Shown: positions 55,577 to 64,000 of the stretch, piece by piece
How the letters are laid out: each line of letters opens with the position of its first letter
Numbering within the stretch: the first letter of the stretch is position 1
From: Undibacterium sp. 5I1
GTDB taxonomy: Bacteria > Pseudomonadota > Gammaproteobacteria > Burkholderiales > Burkholderiaceae_D
Direction of reading: 5' to 3'
Length of the DNA stretch: 64,000 nt
Assembly: GCF_034314085.1 (NCBI RefSeq)
Contig: NZ_JAVIWI010000001.1
Coordinates: 1,364,001 to 1,428,000, forward strand
Made by a program: the position numbers and the translations under genes
Notes under the pieces: model-generated
The model's database searches: none
Seen by the model: the letters and a program-made list of their open reading frames with translations, nothing else
What the model was told of the DNA's origin: nothing

Positions 55577-56692
55577 ATGCCCAGAGATAGTTCAACGCCC
55601 CCTAATAAACCCGTTCTCAATACGCGAGTACTCCGCTTGCGTATCAAAGACAAACACGCTGCCGTATTGCGCGATCGTGCGATGTGGGCCAATCAGGTCT
55701 GGAATTACTGCAATGACTTGCAGCAGCAAGTGTGGCGTCGCGAGAAGCGTTTGCTTTCTGGTTACGACTTTGCCCCGTTCACCAAAGGCGCTGGCAAAGA
55801 AGGTATCCCACTTCACTCGCAGACTATCCAGGCGATCTCCGAAGAATACGCCACCCGCCGTAAGCAATTCAAAAAGATTAAACTACGCTGGCGTGTCTCT
55901 CGCGGGAACAAGCGATCACTAGGCTGGATCCCTTTTAAAGCGTCAGCACTAAGCTACCGTAACGGTCAACTCTGGATGTCCGGTATCGATACGCCTTTGT
56001 GCTTGTGGGATAGCTACGGCCTTTCACAATACCAATTGGGTGCCGGTAATCTCTCTGAGGATGCCCGAGGTCGCTGGTACATCAATATCACCGTGAAAGT
56101 AGCCAGGCAGGCCCCTGTCGAAGGTAAGGCTGACGTGGGCATCGATCTGGGATTAAAAGACTTTGCCGGTTTCTCTGATCCAGTTCTGGACAATGTCGAG
56201 GCACAGAAGTATTACCGTGGCGCCGAGGTCAAATTAGGTATGGCACAACGGGCTAAGAAGAAGCGCCTGGTTAAATCGATCCATGCCAAGATTGCCAACC
56301 GGCGTAAGGATCATCATCACCAACTCAGCACCAAGCTAGTCAGACGCTATGGTGCGATCTTCGTGGGAAACGTGAATGCGAGTAGTCTGGTGAAGACCAA
56401 GATGGCAAAATCGGTCTTGGATGCAGGCTGGTCACAATTCAGAACCATGCTGTCTTACAAATGCGATGACGCAGGCGTATGGTTTGAAGAAGTCAACGAA
56501 GCGTATTCTACCCAAGACTGTTCTGTGTGTTTTGCACGCAGCGGCCCGAAAGGACTGAAAGATCTTGGAATAAGAGAATGGACTTGTCCGCACTGCGGCA
56601 CGATGCATGATCGTGATCGCAATGCAGCTAAGAACATTCTCCGTCGAGGACGAGCGACGCTGGTAGCAGGAATCCCCTTCCTTTCTGTGTAA
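55577..56692 (+). CDS. tnpB: Stand-alone TnpB RNA-guided nuclease-like protein, element B
   Basis: TnpB of 371 aa, IS1341-type (no tnpA). RuvC-I D is in VGIDLGLKD, the zinc ribbon is CSVCFARSG..CPHCG, RuvC-III D is in HDRDRNAAKN. As in element A the RuvC-II site is FVGNVNAS without the usual glutamate; E in EEVNEAYSTQDCS is the nearest conserved candidate. It is the intact parent of the remnants R1, R2 and R3 at 45.5-47.5 kb. In the family it cuts DNA guided by an RNA made from the element's right end. Confidence 0.88.
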   Translation: MPRDSSTPPNKPVLNTRVLRLRIKDKHAAVLRDRAMWANQVWNYCNDLQQQVWRREKRLLSGYDFAPFTKGAGKEGIPLHSQTIQAISEEYATRRKQFKKIKLRWRVSRGNKRSLGWIPFKASALSYRNGQLWMSGIDTPLCLWDSYGLSQYQLGAGNLSEDARGRWYINITVKVARQAPVEGKADVGIDLGLKDFAGFSDPVLDNVEAQKYYRGAEVKLGMAQRAKKKRLVKSIHAKIANRRKDHHHQLSTKLVRRYGAIFVGNVNASSLVKTKMAKSVLDAGWSQFRTMLSYKCDDAGVWFEEVNEAYSTQDCSVCFARSGPKGLKDLGIREWTCPHCGTMHDRDRNAAKNILRRGRATLVAGIPFLSV

Positions 56693-56729
56693 GCAGCAGC
56701 CGCACGGCTGAGGTGGGGGAGGACGTCAA
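56600..56729 (+). ncRNA. Putative omega-RNA scaffold and right end of tnpB element B
   Basis: The 3' end of tnpB B plus the trailer: GCAGCAGCCGCACGGCTGAG hairpin, GGTGGGGGAGGACGTCAA and then the host flank GTTGGCCTATCATTTC. By analogy with TnpB systems the transcript of this region would be the guide RNA, with the flank as guide. The boundaries are inferred, not mapped. Confidence 0.45.
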
Positions 56730-56743
56730 GTTGGCCTATCATT

Positions 56744-57105
56744 TCAAGCCGGAATTACACTTCTTTAACATCGAGAGCGGGACACAGAAAGCGCTATCCG
56801 TTGTTTCTAATCAACCCAAATTTCATATATGCCTGTACTGAAATGTAAAAAGATAAAAATACTTCAATGAAAAAACAACAATTACTTTTTTTTAATAAAA
56901 AATCGCTTCTATTGTTTGGGAATATATAAGTTTCTACAACGATCTTGAGTATTATTTGATTTGAATAATTAACCGAAAATTTGCAATTAATCACTAGGTA
57001 TTTCATTTCAAACTCGAACCCCGAGCGTTCATTTACTATTGCGCTGATGGCCGAGAATGTAAGTGTTTTTCTCTTTATTTGAAATATTGATAAATAAACA
57101 TAAGA
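56744..57105. other. AT-rich gap upstream of the CHASE2 gene
   Basis: About 360 bp, strongly AT-rich, with no gene or repeat that I can support. It should hold the promoter of the CHASE2 gene set. Confidence 0.4.
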
Positions 57106-58884
57106 ATGACACCTAAAAAGATATTTTTGATGTCTACAATTTTCTGCAGACATGTTTTATATTTTGTATTAGACCAGTGGAAATCCGTGCTTTTCAGTGC
57201 AGCCTTGGCAGGAATTTTTGAGCATATCGGGCTTCTAAAAATTTTTATAAAATTTTCTTGGTTATTAGTCGCAGGTATGGCTGCCCAGAATGATGCACCT
57301 GACGTCAGCATTAACACTCACACACCGATTGTTGTGACAATCGGCGAAGAGCGCTTCTTCAATAATTATGGCGAAAAAAGGCCGTTAGACCGTTGTGTGA
57401 TGCGGCAGGATATTGCCGCTATTCTTGCTAAAGGAACGCAACGACTTGCCATTGATTTCGATCTCTCCCCATTAACCAAACCAAATAGCGAAGATAAAGC
57501 CTGTCAAACATCTTTGGATGACTTACTTGACCGAGAAGCCAAGCGGATCGTGATTTTAACTCCCTATGGGGTCAAGGGTGACTTAAAAAAACCCAAACAC
57601 GCGTGGATGTTAGAGCGTTGCGCCAAGGGAGTCCATTTTGGCGATGGAAGCTTAGATAAGTCGCTTGGTATGGTCAATGAACAATTTATTGGTGAAGACG
57701 AAATTCTGCAATCCCGCTTTGCGGAACAATTGCATAATGGATTTAATTTTTATGTATGCATGATCGTCCAGAGTGCAAGGGGTGCTCAAGATAACCCATG
57801 GCTGAAAACAGACGATGAAAAGATAGAAGAATCATTTGAAACGTCACCAATCAATTTTTCGGCAGTTCAAAAGCAATTGGCTGTGTTTGATCTAGGAAGT
57901 CAGGAATTTAGTGAGGCTTCTAACTGGGGCCAAAATCCAGTCTTCTTTGGTGGAGACTGGGGTCGGGACGATACTTACTTAACGCCGCTAGGAAAATTAG
58001 CTGGGGTTATCATTCATGGTGCGCGGTTTGTTAGCCTTGAGCATCCAATCAAGAGTTTTCCGCCGGCCTTGGGTTTGATGATAGATATGGGGATCGCCTT
58101 TTGTTTTGCCTGGGTGGTAGGACAATTCTGGAAGGGCTACGTGATCGCAACGCGGTTCGATATGCAAATACGTAAACTAAGTCGCGGTAATTTAAGAACG
58201 GCGATTGGCACCGTTGTCATCGTTTCGTTTATCGTGATTTATTTGTTATTAGTGATTTACTTTATTTTTGCATCAGTTTATTTTTTTCTCGAAATAAATA
58301 TTATGTTGGCGCCACTCCTGATGGCAATTTCAATTTTGTTTGATGGTTTTGTCTCTGCTCCGATAGAACAAATCCAAAAGTTACTTGAGGAAAATGAAGA
58401 GCGAGAGAGAAAAAATAAAGACAAAAGTAATGTGCAAGAAAAAAATGTAATCGAAAACGAAACAGGGAAAGAACAAGGTAAATTTACGCATAGGTTAGTC
58501 CTTTCCACTATATTAAGTACTGTACTGTGTACTATGCTGGCTGTTTCCATCAACAATAACTGGATTCAATTTTCCACAGTCGCTGGATACTCGTCGGCGT
58601 TTGTAATCCTAGGACTAGGTATGTGTCTCGTCGTTGGCGTACTAGCGAAACTATTTGATCTAAAAAGGAGATCGCTCAAAGACTACCAAGTGATGTCGCG
58701 GATACGCGTTATGCACGCGATAAAAAAACTTCTTCCATTCAAGATGATTCCTGAAGCGTCACCTAAGCAGCAGTACAGAAAATACAATACCAGCGCGGTC
58801 AAATTGGGTTACTTTTTCAGTTGGTTACGCTCACTTATTTTTTGGGGAATTATTGTAATTTCAATGAAATTTATGTTTTTATAA
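57106..58884 (+). CDS. CHASE2-domain multi-spanning membrane protein
   Basis: Protein of 592 aa. One N-terminal membrane segment (about residues 28-58) leads into an extracytoplasmic CHASE2 sensor domain of about 270 residues (PIVVTIGEERFF, RCVMRQDIAAILAKGTQRLAIDFDL). Three transmembrane segments follow (about 325-410), then a highly charged cytoplasmic linker rich in Glu/Lys/Asn (about 425-460) and three more membrane segments. No kinase, cyclase or other output domain is present, unlike most CHASE2 proteins, so it may signal through partners. First gene of a same-strand set with an exported protein and an M48 protease. Confidence 0.7.
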   Translation: MTPKKIFLMSTIFCRHVLYFVLDQWKSVLFSAALAGIFEHIGLLKIFIKFSWLLVAGMAAQNDAPDVSINTHTPIVVTIGEERFFNNYGEKRPLDRCVMRQDIAAILAKGTQRLAIDFDLSPLTKPNSEDKACQTSLDDLLDREAKRIVILTPYGVKGDLKKPKHAWMLERCAKGVHFGDGSLDKSLGMVNEQFIGEDEILQSRFAEQLHNGFNFYVCMIVQSARGAQDNPWLKTDDEKIEESFETSPINFSAVQKQLAVFDLGSQEFSEASNWGQNPVFFGGDWGRDDTYLTPLGKLAGVIIHGARFVSLEHPIKSFPPALGLMIDMGIAFCFAWVVGQFWKGYVIATRFDMQIRKLSRGNLRTAIGTVVIVSFIVIYLLLVIYFIFASVYFFLEINIMLAPLLMAISILFDGFVSAPIEQIQKLLEENEERERKNKDKSNVQEKNVIENETGKEQGKFTHRLVLSTILSTVLCTMLAVSINNNWIQFSTVAGYSSAFVILGLGMCLVVGVLAKLFDLKRRSLKDYQVMSRIRVMHAIKKLLPFKMIPEASPKQQYRKYNTSAVKLGYFFSWLRSLIFWGIIVISMKFMFL

Positions 58885-58934
58885 TAACGCATTAGCTTAG
58901 AAATGTTGAAAATTTGATTGGTTTCTCTTGATGA

Positions 58935-59606
58935 ATGCCTAAGACAATGAAAAAAAATATCGCTTTTACCCTGTTGGTCATGACAACTTGTATGGGGAAT
59001 GTTTTTGCTGAAGATTGTCAGATGCCATTACAAAAATCGAATTCACCCAGAACCGAGACTCTGTCGAAAGAGCTGACTAAAGCTAATGTTTGTAAAACAG
59101 TGAAAGGCTTATCCGCGAAATCTCTAAAGACGGTTTGGCTTGCATTACTAGATACTAAATCAACCGGAGGAAAGCGCTTCGAAACACCACCGCCAGCAGG
59201 GACACCAACTGGAAAAGTCTTCATCGTGGATGATAAAGTCAAGTTTGATTTGAATGCAGTTAGCCAGGACGGTTTGGTTAATTTGACAGTGAAAGTTGAA
59301 GACTCAGGACAAATTGTGAAATTACCCTCCTATTTGGCCGGGCGACCTTTGTGGATTGATAATATAAAACCAGGGACCAGCTACAGCTGGGTCTTAGTGA
59401 CTAAAAAAGAAACCTATCGCGGTAGTTTTGAAATTCCTGAAGCAGATGAATTACAAACAATCAAAACTAAGTTGGCCGAACTAGACCAGCAAGACCTTAG
59501 CGCTGACGTAAAGCTGATCTATCAGGCAGCAATTTTTGATGAAGCCGAATGTTATTTTAACCGCGAACTTATTTTAGACGGACTACGTAATCCCAAAAAA
59601 CCTTAG
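58935..59606 (+). CDS. Exported protein of unknown function (DUF928-like)
   Basis: Protein of 223 aa with a signal peptide cleaved after about residue 25 (..GNVFA|EDCQ). The mature part has a beta-sandwich-like region (LNAVSQDGLVNLTVKV, IKPGTSYSWVLVT) then helices at the C-terminus, similar in layout to DUF928-type periplasmic proteins that occur with CHASE2 or CHAT proteins. The resemblance is judged by eye. It starts 50 bp after the CHASE2 gene on the same strand. Confidence 0.6.
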   Translation: MPKTMKKNIAFTLLVMTTCMGNVFAEDCQMPLQKSNSPRTETLSKELTKANVCKTVKGLSAKSLKTVWLALLDTKSTGGKRFETPPPAGTPTGKVFIVDDKVKFDLNAVSQDGLVNLTVKVEDSGQIVKLPSYLAGRPLWIDNIKPGTSYSWVLVTKKETYRGSFEIPEADELQTIKTKLAELDQQDLSADVKLIYQAAIFDEAECYFNRELILDGLRNPKKP

Positions 59607-59639
59607 GCTCCTAAATTCCCTGTTTCAACTTTATTGGTA

Positions 59640-59937
59640 GTCAACTATCCCGCGCTGAAGGACGGAGCTGAGAAAGCGCAAGCTAGACAAGCTAGGTTGA
59701 CCAGAGAAAGCGGTACCCAACCCGCTACGTTAGTAACAGGTCGTTAAGACGCACCAGCGAATGCTTCCTTAGTTCGCTGCTCTGCAAGACAGTCATCATG
59801 CTGGTCAAAGGTAAAGGGCTGAAGGTGATTGTCGCTACTGTCAAAGGTAGGAGCCGGTTATTGACATTCTCGAAGGGAGAGAACCGCAAGGTTCCGTCAC
59901 AAGACCCGTAAGGGTAATTGTAAAAGGAGAGATTGCT
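59640..59937 (+). ncRNA. Putative IscB omega-RNA and left end of the IscB element
   Basis: About 300 bp of non-coding, structured sequence directly before iscB. It begins at a left-end hairpin CCCGCGCTGAAGGACGG (about 59650) and contains several further inverted repeats, for example GCTAGACAAGCTAGG and CTTACGGGTC/GACCCGTAAG-type arms near 59903-59915, ending in the AAAGGAGAG ribosome-binding site. In IscB systems the guide RNA lies upstream of the gene with the guide at its 5' end, here host sequence near 59606-59640. The boundaries are inferred from this architecture. Confidence 0.6.
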
Positions 59938-61302
59938 ATGGCAGTCTTTGTTATAGACAAGAGCGGTACCGCATTAATGCCCTGCTCAGAAAAACGAGCA
60001 AGGTTAATGCTAGAAAGGGGAAGAGCACGAATACATCGATTGATGCCATTCGTGATTCGACTTGTTGACCGGACTGCGCAGGAAAGTCACTTTCAGACCT
60101 TGCGTCTAAAACTTGACCCTGGCAGTAAAACAACGGGCATGGCTTTGGTGTTGGATCAGAACCAATCGATTGCGGTATTAAATCTGTTCGATCTGTTGCA
60201 CCGTGGTCAGGCTATTTCAGAAGCTTTAACTGCACGTCGCGCCATGCGCCGCCGCAGAAGAAACGCCAACTTGCGCCATCGTGCACCACGGTTTTTCAAT
60301 CGTGGGAACAAAGAACAAGGCTGGTTGGCGCCATCACTGATGCATCGTGTTCACACCACGATGTCATGGATAAAGAAACTGCAACGCTGGGCACCGATTT
60401 CCGCGATCAGTACGGAGTTAGTGAAATTCGACATGCAACTGATGCAGAACCCAGAGATTTCCGGTGTCGCGTATCAGCAAGGCGAATTACAAGGCTATGA
60501 GCTTCGCGAGTACTTATTGGAAAAGTGGAACCGTCAATGCGCCTACTGTGATGCGAAGAATGTGCCGCTGGAAGTTGAACACATCGATGCTAAGACCAAC
60601 GGTGGCACAGACAGGGTGTCAAATTTAACGCTGGCATGTTGCCCATGCAATCGCAAGAAAAACACCCAGAACATTCGTGATTTTTTGAAAAACGATCCAG
60701 TACGGTTACAACGCATTCTTGCCAAGGTCAAACAACCTTTAAAAGATGCCGCAGTCGTCAACGCAACACGCTGGACGCTGGTCAACAGTCTCCAAGCAAC
60801 GGGATTGGCAGTAGAAACGGGTTCTGGTGCACAAACAAAGTGGAATCGGACAAAACTCGCCATACCGAAAGATCATGCACTCGATGCAGTGTGTGTGGGC
60901 AATGTAAATGCAGTACAAAACTGGGATAAACCAACACTGTCAATCAAATGTACTGGCAGAGGTTCTTACCAGCGGACACGATTAACGGCACAGGGATTTC
61001 CTCGCGGATATCTGACACGGCAAAAACAAATCCACGGTTTCCAAACGGGTGATCTGGTCAAAGCCGTGGTACCGCAAGGTAAAAAACTAGGCAGCCATAC
61101 TGGCCGTGTTGCTGTACGGGCATCCGGTAGTTTTAATCTACAAACGTCCATGGGCGTCGTACAAGGAATCAGTCATAAGCATTGCGCACTGATTCAACGT
61201 AATGATGGCTATGGTTATACAACCAAAGGCAAGCAGTCTTCGACTGCTCTCCTATCCCTCACCGCCCTAAAGGACGGTGTATCTCGTAGGAATTCAGGAT
61301 GA
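59938..61302 (+). CDS. iscB: IscB RNA-guided nuclease (Cas9-like ancestor)
   Basis: Protein of 454 aa with the complete IscB layout. An N-terminal PLMP domain (residues 1-50, RIHRLMPFVIRLVDR); RuvC-I with D60 in LKLDPGSKTTG; an arginine-rich bridge helix (99-122); RuvC-II with E160; an HNH domain with zinc ligands C201/C204 and C234-C237 and catalytic H215 in VEHIDAK; RuvC-III with H313 and D316 in KDHALDA. All catalytic residues appear intact. Its C-terminus reads through the right-end hairpin (ACCGCCCTAAAGGACGGT at 61261-61278), and its stop overlaps the start codon of the next gene. No tnpA accompanies it. Confidence 0.92.
   Translation: MAVFVIDKSGTALMPCSEKRARLMLERGRARIHRLMPFVIRLVDRTAQESHFQTLRLKLDPGSKTTGMALVLDQNQSIAVLNLFDLLHRGQAISEALTARRAMRRRRRNANLRHRAPRFFNRGNKEQGWLAPSLMHRVHTTMSWIKKLQRWAPISAISTELVKFDMQLMQNPEISGVAYQQGELQGYELREYLLEKWNRQCAYCDAKNVPLEVEHIDAKTNGGTDRVSNLTLACCPCNRKKNTQNIRDFLKNDPVRLQRILAKVKQPLKDAAVVNATRWTLVNSLQATGLAVETGSGAQTKWNRTKLAIPKDHALDAVCVGNVNAVQNWDKPTLSIKCTGRGSYQRTRLTAQGFPRGYLTRQKQIHGFQTGDLVKAVVPQGKKLGSHTGRVAVRASGSFNLQTSMGVVQGISHKHCALIQRNDGYGYTTKGKQSSTALLSLTALKDGVSRRNSG
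61260..61298. repeat. Right-end hairpin of the IscB element
   Basis: CACCGCCCTAAAGGACGGTG folds into a perfect-arm hairpin just inside the 3' end of iscB. It resembles the right end at 62580-62600 (CCGCCCAAAAGGACGG), so the two elements probably share ends recognised by the same IS200/IS605-type transposase. Confidence 0.65.
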
Positions 61303-62561
61303 ATAGTTTTAAATACGAAGAAAAAAAACGTCAATTTTTACCAGTGCCAATCAAACTGTTATTACTAATTAGTACGGGGTTGTTTGCGCTGATGCTATTT
61401 TCTATTGCCATTAGTGGAGAAGATCAGGCGAAAGTGGAACCTACGAAACAGGCAGAAAGTTTAGATGCAAAACCGCAATCGGATTCGCCGTCGATTTTCA
61501 AATCAATAGGTAATTTTTTTTCAGGCAGCTCCTCAACAAAATCTAAAGATGAGAGTGACAAGATTGATAAGGCCGACTCTAGTTCCACATCTTCCAGTAC
61601 TTCAGGTGGTTTTAGCCTTATCGATATAGATACGTGGTCCAATGTGTCCAATGTCGTTCTTGATCCGGTCTGTAAGCAACCCATACAACCATTTGGCATC
61701 ACTGACAATGTCGCTTCACTTGGTATATTGACCGCGAAACTGAAGGTCAAAGGCTTTCTGGACGGCTTCTCGAAAAACGGCCAGCCTTCCTTAGTGGTAA
61801 AAGATATCATTAAATTAGCTGCCAGAAATTTAAACTGGATGCCAATGGATTTCGAAAAACAAATTGGTGAAAGTAAAGTACCTGAAGGGGAGGTCTTAGC
61901 TGAAGATAAAAATAAGGATATCAAAAAAACTTACGCGCAAGCCAGAGAAATTTTGGCCGATATTTTGAAAAATGTACCTGAAAATAATCCATATGAATTT
62001 AAGATTATTGTCGTCAAAAGCAGCTTCGGAAACGCGACTGCTCTGCCAGGCGGAATTATTCTGGTTGACAGAGATTTATTCAAAAAAGGTACACCTCCAG
62101 AATATCCCTACTTTGTTATTGCCCATGAGGTTTCTCATGTACTGCAAAGACATCAAACGCGTGCTTACCAAGCCAGGTTAGCAGATGGCATTGATTCTCT
62201 TGATAACTTCCGCAAGCTTTTGGGTGATGCTTCACATGTCAACCCTGGTGCGGCATTAGAATACGCATCTGCTCTTAAAAATATGATTGTAAATTATTCT
62301 GAACAACAGGAGTTACAAGCTGATAGCTGCGCGATTCGCTTTATGAAAACCAAATATCCGGAGCAAAAAATGATTCTAGAAAAGATGGTAAAGGTCGAAC
62401 AAAAATTGGGCCCAATTACCCTTGTAATACCGGATGATTCAAAAGACCCTGCACTTATTAAACAGCTACAATTCCTAGGTGATGGAGTCCTAGAACGGCA
62501 TCCGAATACAAAGCAAAGAAAGGACAATTTTCAAGTGACTATCAAGGCGATTTATACTTAG
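61299..62561 (+). CDS. Membrane-anchored M48-family metalloprotease
   Basis: Protein of 420 aa with one N-terminal membrane anchor (about residues 18-40), a Ser/Asp-rich low-complexity linker (45-100) and a C-terminal M48 protease domain with the zinc motif HEVSH (about residue 276, FVIAHEVSHVLQRHQ) and a downstream glutamate in EQQELQADSCA. Periplasmic orientation of the catalytic domain is likely. The start ATG overlaps the iscB stop; a GTAGGAATTCAGG stretch supplies the ribosome-binding site. It is probably the third member of the CHASE2-exported protein set, now separated by the IscB element. Confidence 0.8.
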   Translation: MNSFKYEEKKRQFLPVPIKLLLLISTGLFALMLFSIAISGEDQAKVEPTKQAESLDAKPQSDSPSIFKSIGNFFSGSSSTKSKDESDKIDKADSSSTSSSTSGGFSLIDIDTWSNVSNVVLDPVCKQPIQPFGITDNVASLGILTAKLKVKGFLDGFSKNGQPSLVVKDIIKLAARNLNWMPMDFEKQIGESKVPEGEVLAEDKNKDIKKTYAQAREILADILKNVPENNPYEFKIIVVKSSFGNATALPGGIILVDRDLFKKGTPPEYPYFVIAHEVSHVLQRHQTRAYQARLADGIDSLDNFRKLLGDASHVNPGAALEYASALKNMIVNYSEQQELQADSCAIRFMKTKYPEQKMILEKMVKVEQKLGPITLVIPDDSKDPALIKQLQFLGDGVLERHPNTKQRKDNFQVTIKAIYT

Positions 62562-63830
62562 ATGCTCAAAATTGACATCCTCCCCGCCCAAAAGGACGGG
62601 GATTCCTACAGCGCTGCGCGATGATTTGTGAGTCGCTTCGGTGGGTTCCTGCTTCATCGAGCGGCCTGACTGCACCGACTCTCCACAGGCTAACAAGCGG
62701 TATCCCCGCTCTAAAATATTGATCGCACCGACCACGTCGGCGTGATTTTCGTAGCCACAATCGACACACAGGAATTTCGCCTGAGTCTGCCGGTTGTCTT
62801 TCGATACATGGCCGCAGGCCGGGCAAGTGCGACTGGTGTTGTGGGGTGGCACAGCCAGCAGCATCCCGCCGTGCCACACTACCTTATACGCCAGTTGTCG
62901 TCTGAATTCACCCCAGCCTTGATCGAGGATGGAGCGGTTTAAGCCGGACTTTTGCGCTACTTTTTTTCCATTCTGTTCGCTATTGCCTTTTGAAGACCTG
63001 GACATATTTTTGACCTGCAAATTCTCAATACATACGAGCGCGTGGTTTTGGCTGATCGTCGTGGTGGCTTTGTGCAAGAAGTCTTTTCTGGCGTTGGCGA
63101 TGGTGCTGTGAATCTGCTGGACTTTGGCTTTCGCCTTCTTCCAGTTACTGCTGAACTTGACCTTGCGGCTCATGCGGCGCTGGTAACGCGCAAGACGCTG
63201 CTGGTGTTTCTTGAAACTGTTGAGTGGCGCGATATAGCTTTCGTCGCTCAAGGTGGCGAACCGGGCAATACCCACATCGATACCAATAGCCCAAGCCGCT
63301 GTTGTCAGGGGTTGCTCGACTTCTCGTTCAGTCTGGATCGACTCGAACCATTTACCGCCCGATTGACTGACGGTGACATTGCGCACCTCGCCCAGCACGT
63401 TACGGCTGTTTCGGTAGCGTATCCAGCCAAGTTTCGGCAGGAGAATGCGGTCGTCGACCTGATCGAGATTAATCTGCTTAGGGTCGGGGTAACGGAAGCT
63501 GTCGCCACTGCTCTTCTTTTTAAAACGCGGAAAGTCAGCGCGTTTAGCAAAGAAGTTTTTGTAGGCCTTTTCCAAATCTTTCAATGCATGTTGCAGCGCC
63601 TGGGAGGGCGTTTCTTTGAGCCATTGCGTACCAGTTTCACGCTTCCAGATTGGTAGGTTTGCTGCCATCGGCACGTAGCCGATGTACTTGTTTCCGGCTT
63701 CGTGGTTCTGCTTTTGTAATGCTAAAGCCTTGTTATAGACAAACCTACACGACCCGGCGAAGCGACGCATATCGCGCTGCTGTTCGCCGTTTGGCATCAG
63801 TGCGTATTTAAAGGCTTGAAGTCTTTGCAT
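62490..63830 (-). CDS. tnpB: TnpB RNA-guided nuclease of the IS200/IS605 element
   Basis: TnpB of 446 aa (start ATG at 63830, [20 protein letters not shown]). RuvC-I D in [11 protein letters not shown], canonical RuvC-II E in [10 protein letters not shown], zinc ribbon CPACG..CVDCG, RuvC-III D in [13 protein letters not shown], so it looks catalytically complete. No stop codon lies within the element's right end; the frame runs about 26 codons into the flanking protease gene on the opposite strand before stopping at 62490. The guide RNA should overlap its 3' end, with the host flank beyond 62571 as guide. Confidence 0.9.
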   Translation of the reverse strand: MQRLQAFKYALMPNGEQQRDMRRFAGSCRFVYNKALALQKQNHEAGNKYIGYVPMAANLPIWKRETGTQWLKETPSQALQHALKDLEKAYKNFFAKRADFPRFKKKSSGDSFRYPDPKQINLDQVDDRILLPKLGWIRYRNSRNVLGEVRNVTVSQSGGKWFESIQTEREVEQPLTTAAWAIGIDVGIARFATLSDESYIAPLNSFKKHQQRLARYQRRMSRKVKFSSNWKKAKAKVQQIHSTIANARKDFLHKATTTISQNHALVCIENLQVKNMSRSSKGNSEQNGKKVAQKSGLNRSILDQGWGEFRRQLAYKVVWHGGMLLAVPPHNTSRTCPACGHVSKDNRQTQAKFLCVDCGYENHADVVGAINILERGYRLLACGESVQSGRSMKQEPTEATHKSSRSAVGIPVLLGGEDVNFEHLSINRLDSHLKIVLSLLCIRMPF

Positions 63831-64000
63831 CGTTAGATCATAGTCTGGTCTATGAGCGAAGACAACAACGATATTAGGAATGGAAGACACTGTGTATTTA
63901 TGATGCATGTACATCTGGTCTTTGTGACGAAATACCGTCGCGGGGTATTCACAAAAGAGATTCTTGACGACCTGCGCCCAATATTTTCCAGTGTCTGCAA
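62572..64000 (-). mobile_element. IS200/IS605 element with tnpB and tnpA, right part in window
   Basis: The right end begins at ATTGACATCCTCCCCGCCC (62571) with the hairpin CCGCCCAAAAGGACGG; tnpB runs inward and tnpA diverges from it with 21 bp between start codons. The left end lies beyond the window. The same element in broken form is at 44024-44640. Confidence 0.88.
63852..64000 (+). CDS. tnpA: IS200-type transposase TnpA, N-terminal part
   Basis: First 49 residues of the Y1 transposase (MSEDNNDIRNGRHCVFMM HVHLVFVTKYRRG..), cut by the end of the window. Nearly identical to the copy at 44145. The HUH motif and catalytic tyrosine lie outside. Whether this copy has the intact seven-G run cannot be seen. 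Confidence 0.9.
   Translation, partial: MSEDNNDIRNGRHCVFMMHVHLVFVTKYRRGVFTKEILDDLRPIFSSVC

Overview
The window reads as a mid-GC betaproteobacterial chromosome segment. The split three-subunit proton-translocating transhydrogenase, the imuA-imuB-dnaE2 mutasome, the LexA box and the IS types fit Burkholderiales, most likely an Oxalobacteraceae-like organism. This is inferred from gene content only; there is no rRNA or other phylogenetic marker in view.

Region 1 (1-22.3 kb) is an ordinary host backbone. A polyamine-type ABC importer (potD end, potA, potB, potC) is followed by a semialdehyde dehydrogenase, pntAA-pntAB-pntB, two zinc alcohol dehydrogenases, a cyclopropane fatty acid synthase, a triple-BON protein, a nitroreductase, a double PRC-barrel protein, an old-yellow-enzyme reductase, a class I aldolase, a PPK2 polyphosphate kinase and a lemA-TPM-TPM operon. 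The mix of redox balancing, fermentation-type dehydrogenases and envelope or energy stress genes resembles low-oxygen or stationary-phase gene clusters of Burkholderiales. Small palindromic elements and a perfect 12.5-copy 10-bp tandem repeat sit in the gaps; the tandem repeat lies just upstream of the PRC-barrel gene.

Region 2 (22.3-39.7 kb) starts with a Tn7-like transposition module (tnsA, tnsB, tnsC, tniQ). Converging on it, 87 bp away, is a minus-strand array: imuA-imuB-dnaE2 plus an SRAP (yedK/HMCES-like) gene, with a near-perfect LexA box in front of imuA. The yedK copy is split by an IS66 element with an exact 8-bp target duplication. A large TPR-GAF-GGDEF diguanylate cyclase gene follows.

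Region 3 (39.7-56.8 kb) is a mobile-element graveyard. It holds IS6 copies (one intact, others truncated or inverted), an intact IS21, a broken IS200/IS605 copy, a second yedK copy, an IS3 inserted into a tnpB remnant, further tnpB right-end remnants, two stand-alone tnpB genes with an unusual RuvC-II motif, and IS30/IS3/IS6 fragments. Islands of non-mobile genes remain: a DUF6351-like secreted lipoprotein, a DnaQ-like exoribonuclease and small proteins.

Region 4 (56.8-64 kb) holds three envelope genes in a row: a CHASE2 multi-spanning membrane protein, an exported protein and a membrane-anchored M48 metalloprotease. An IscB RNA-guided nuclease element with a probable upstream omega-RNA sits between the second and third, and an IS200/IS605 element (tnpB plus the start of tnpA) sits directly after the third. 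The window therefore carries three kinds of transposon-encoded RNA-guided nuclease: IscB, canonical TnpB and TnpB with a rearranged RuvC-II site.

Most notable are the Tn7-like module beside an SOS mutasome, the IscB insertion inside the CHASE2-M48 gene set, the multiple orphan tnpB right ends, the IS66-split yedK with a second surviving copy, and the promoter-proximal tandem repeat.
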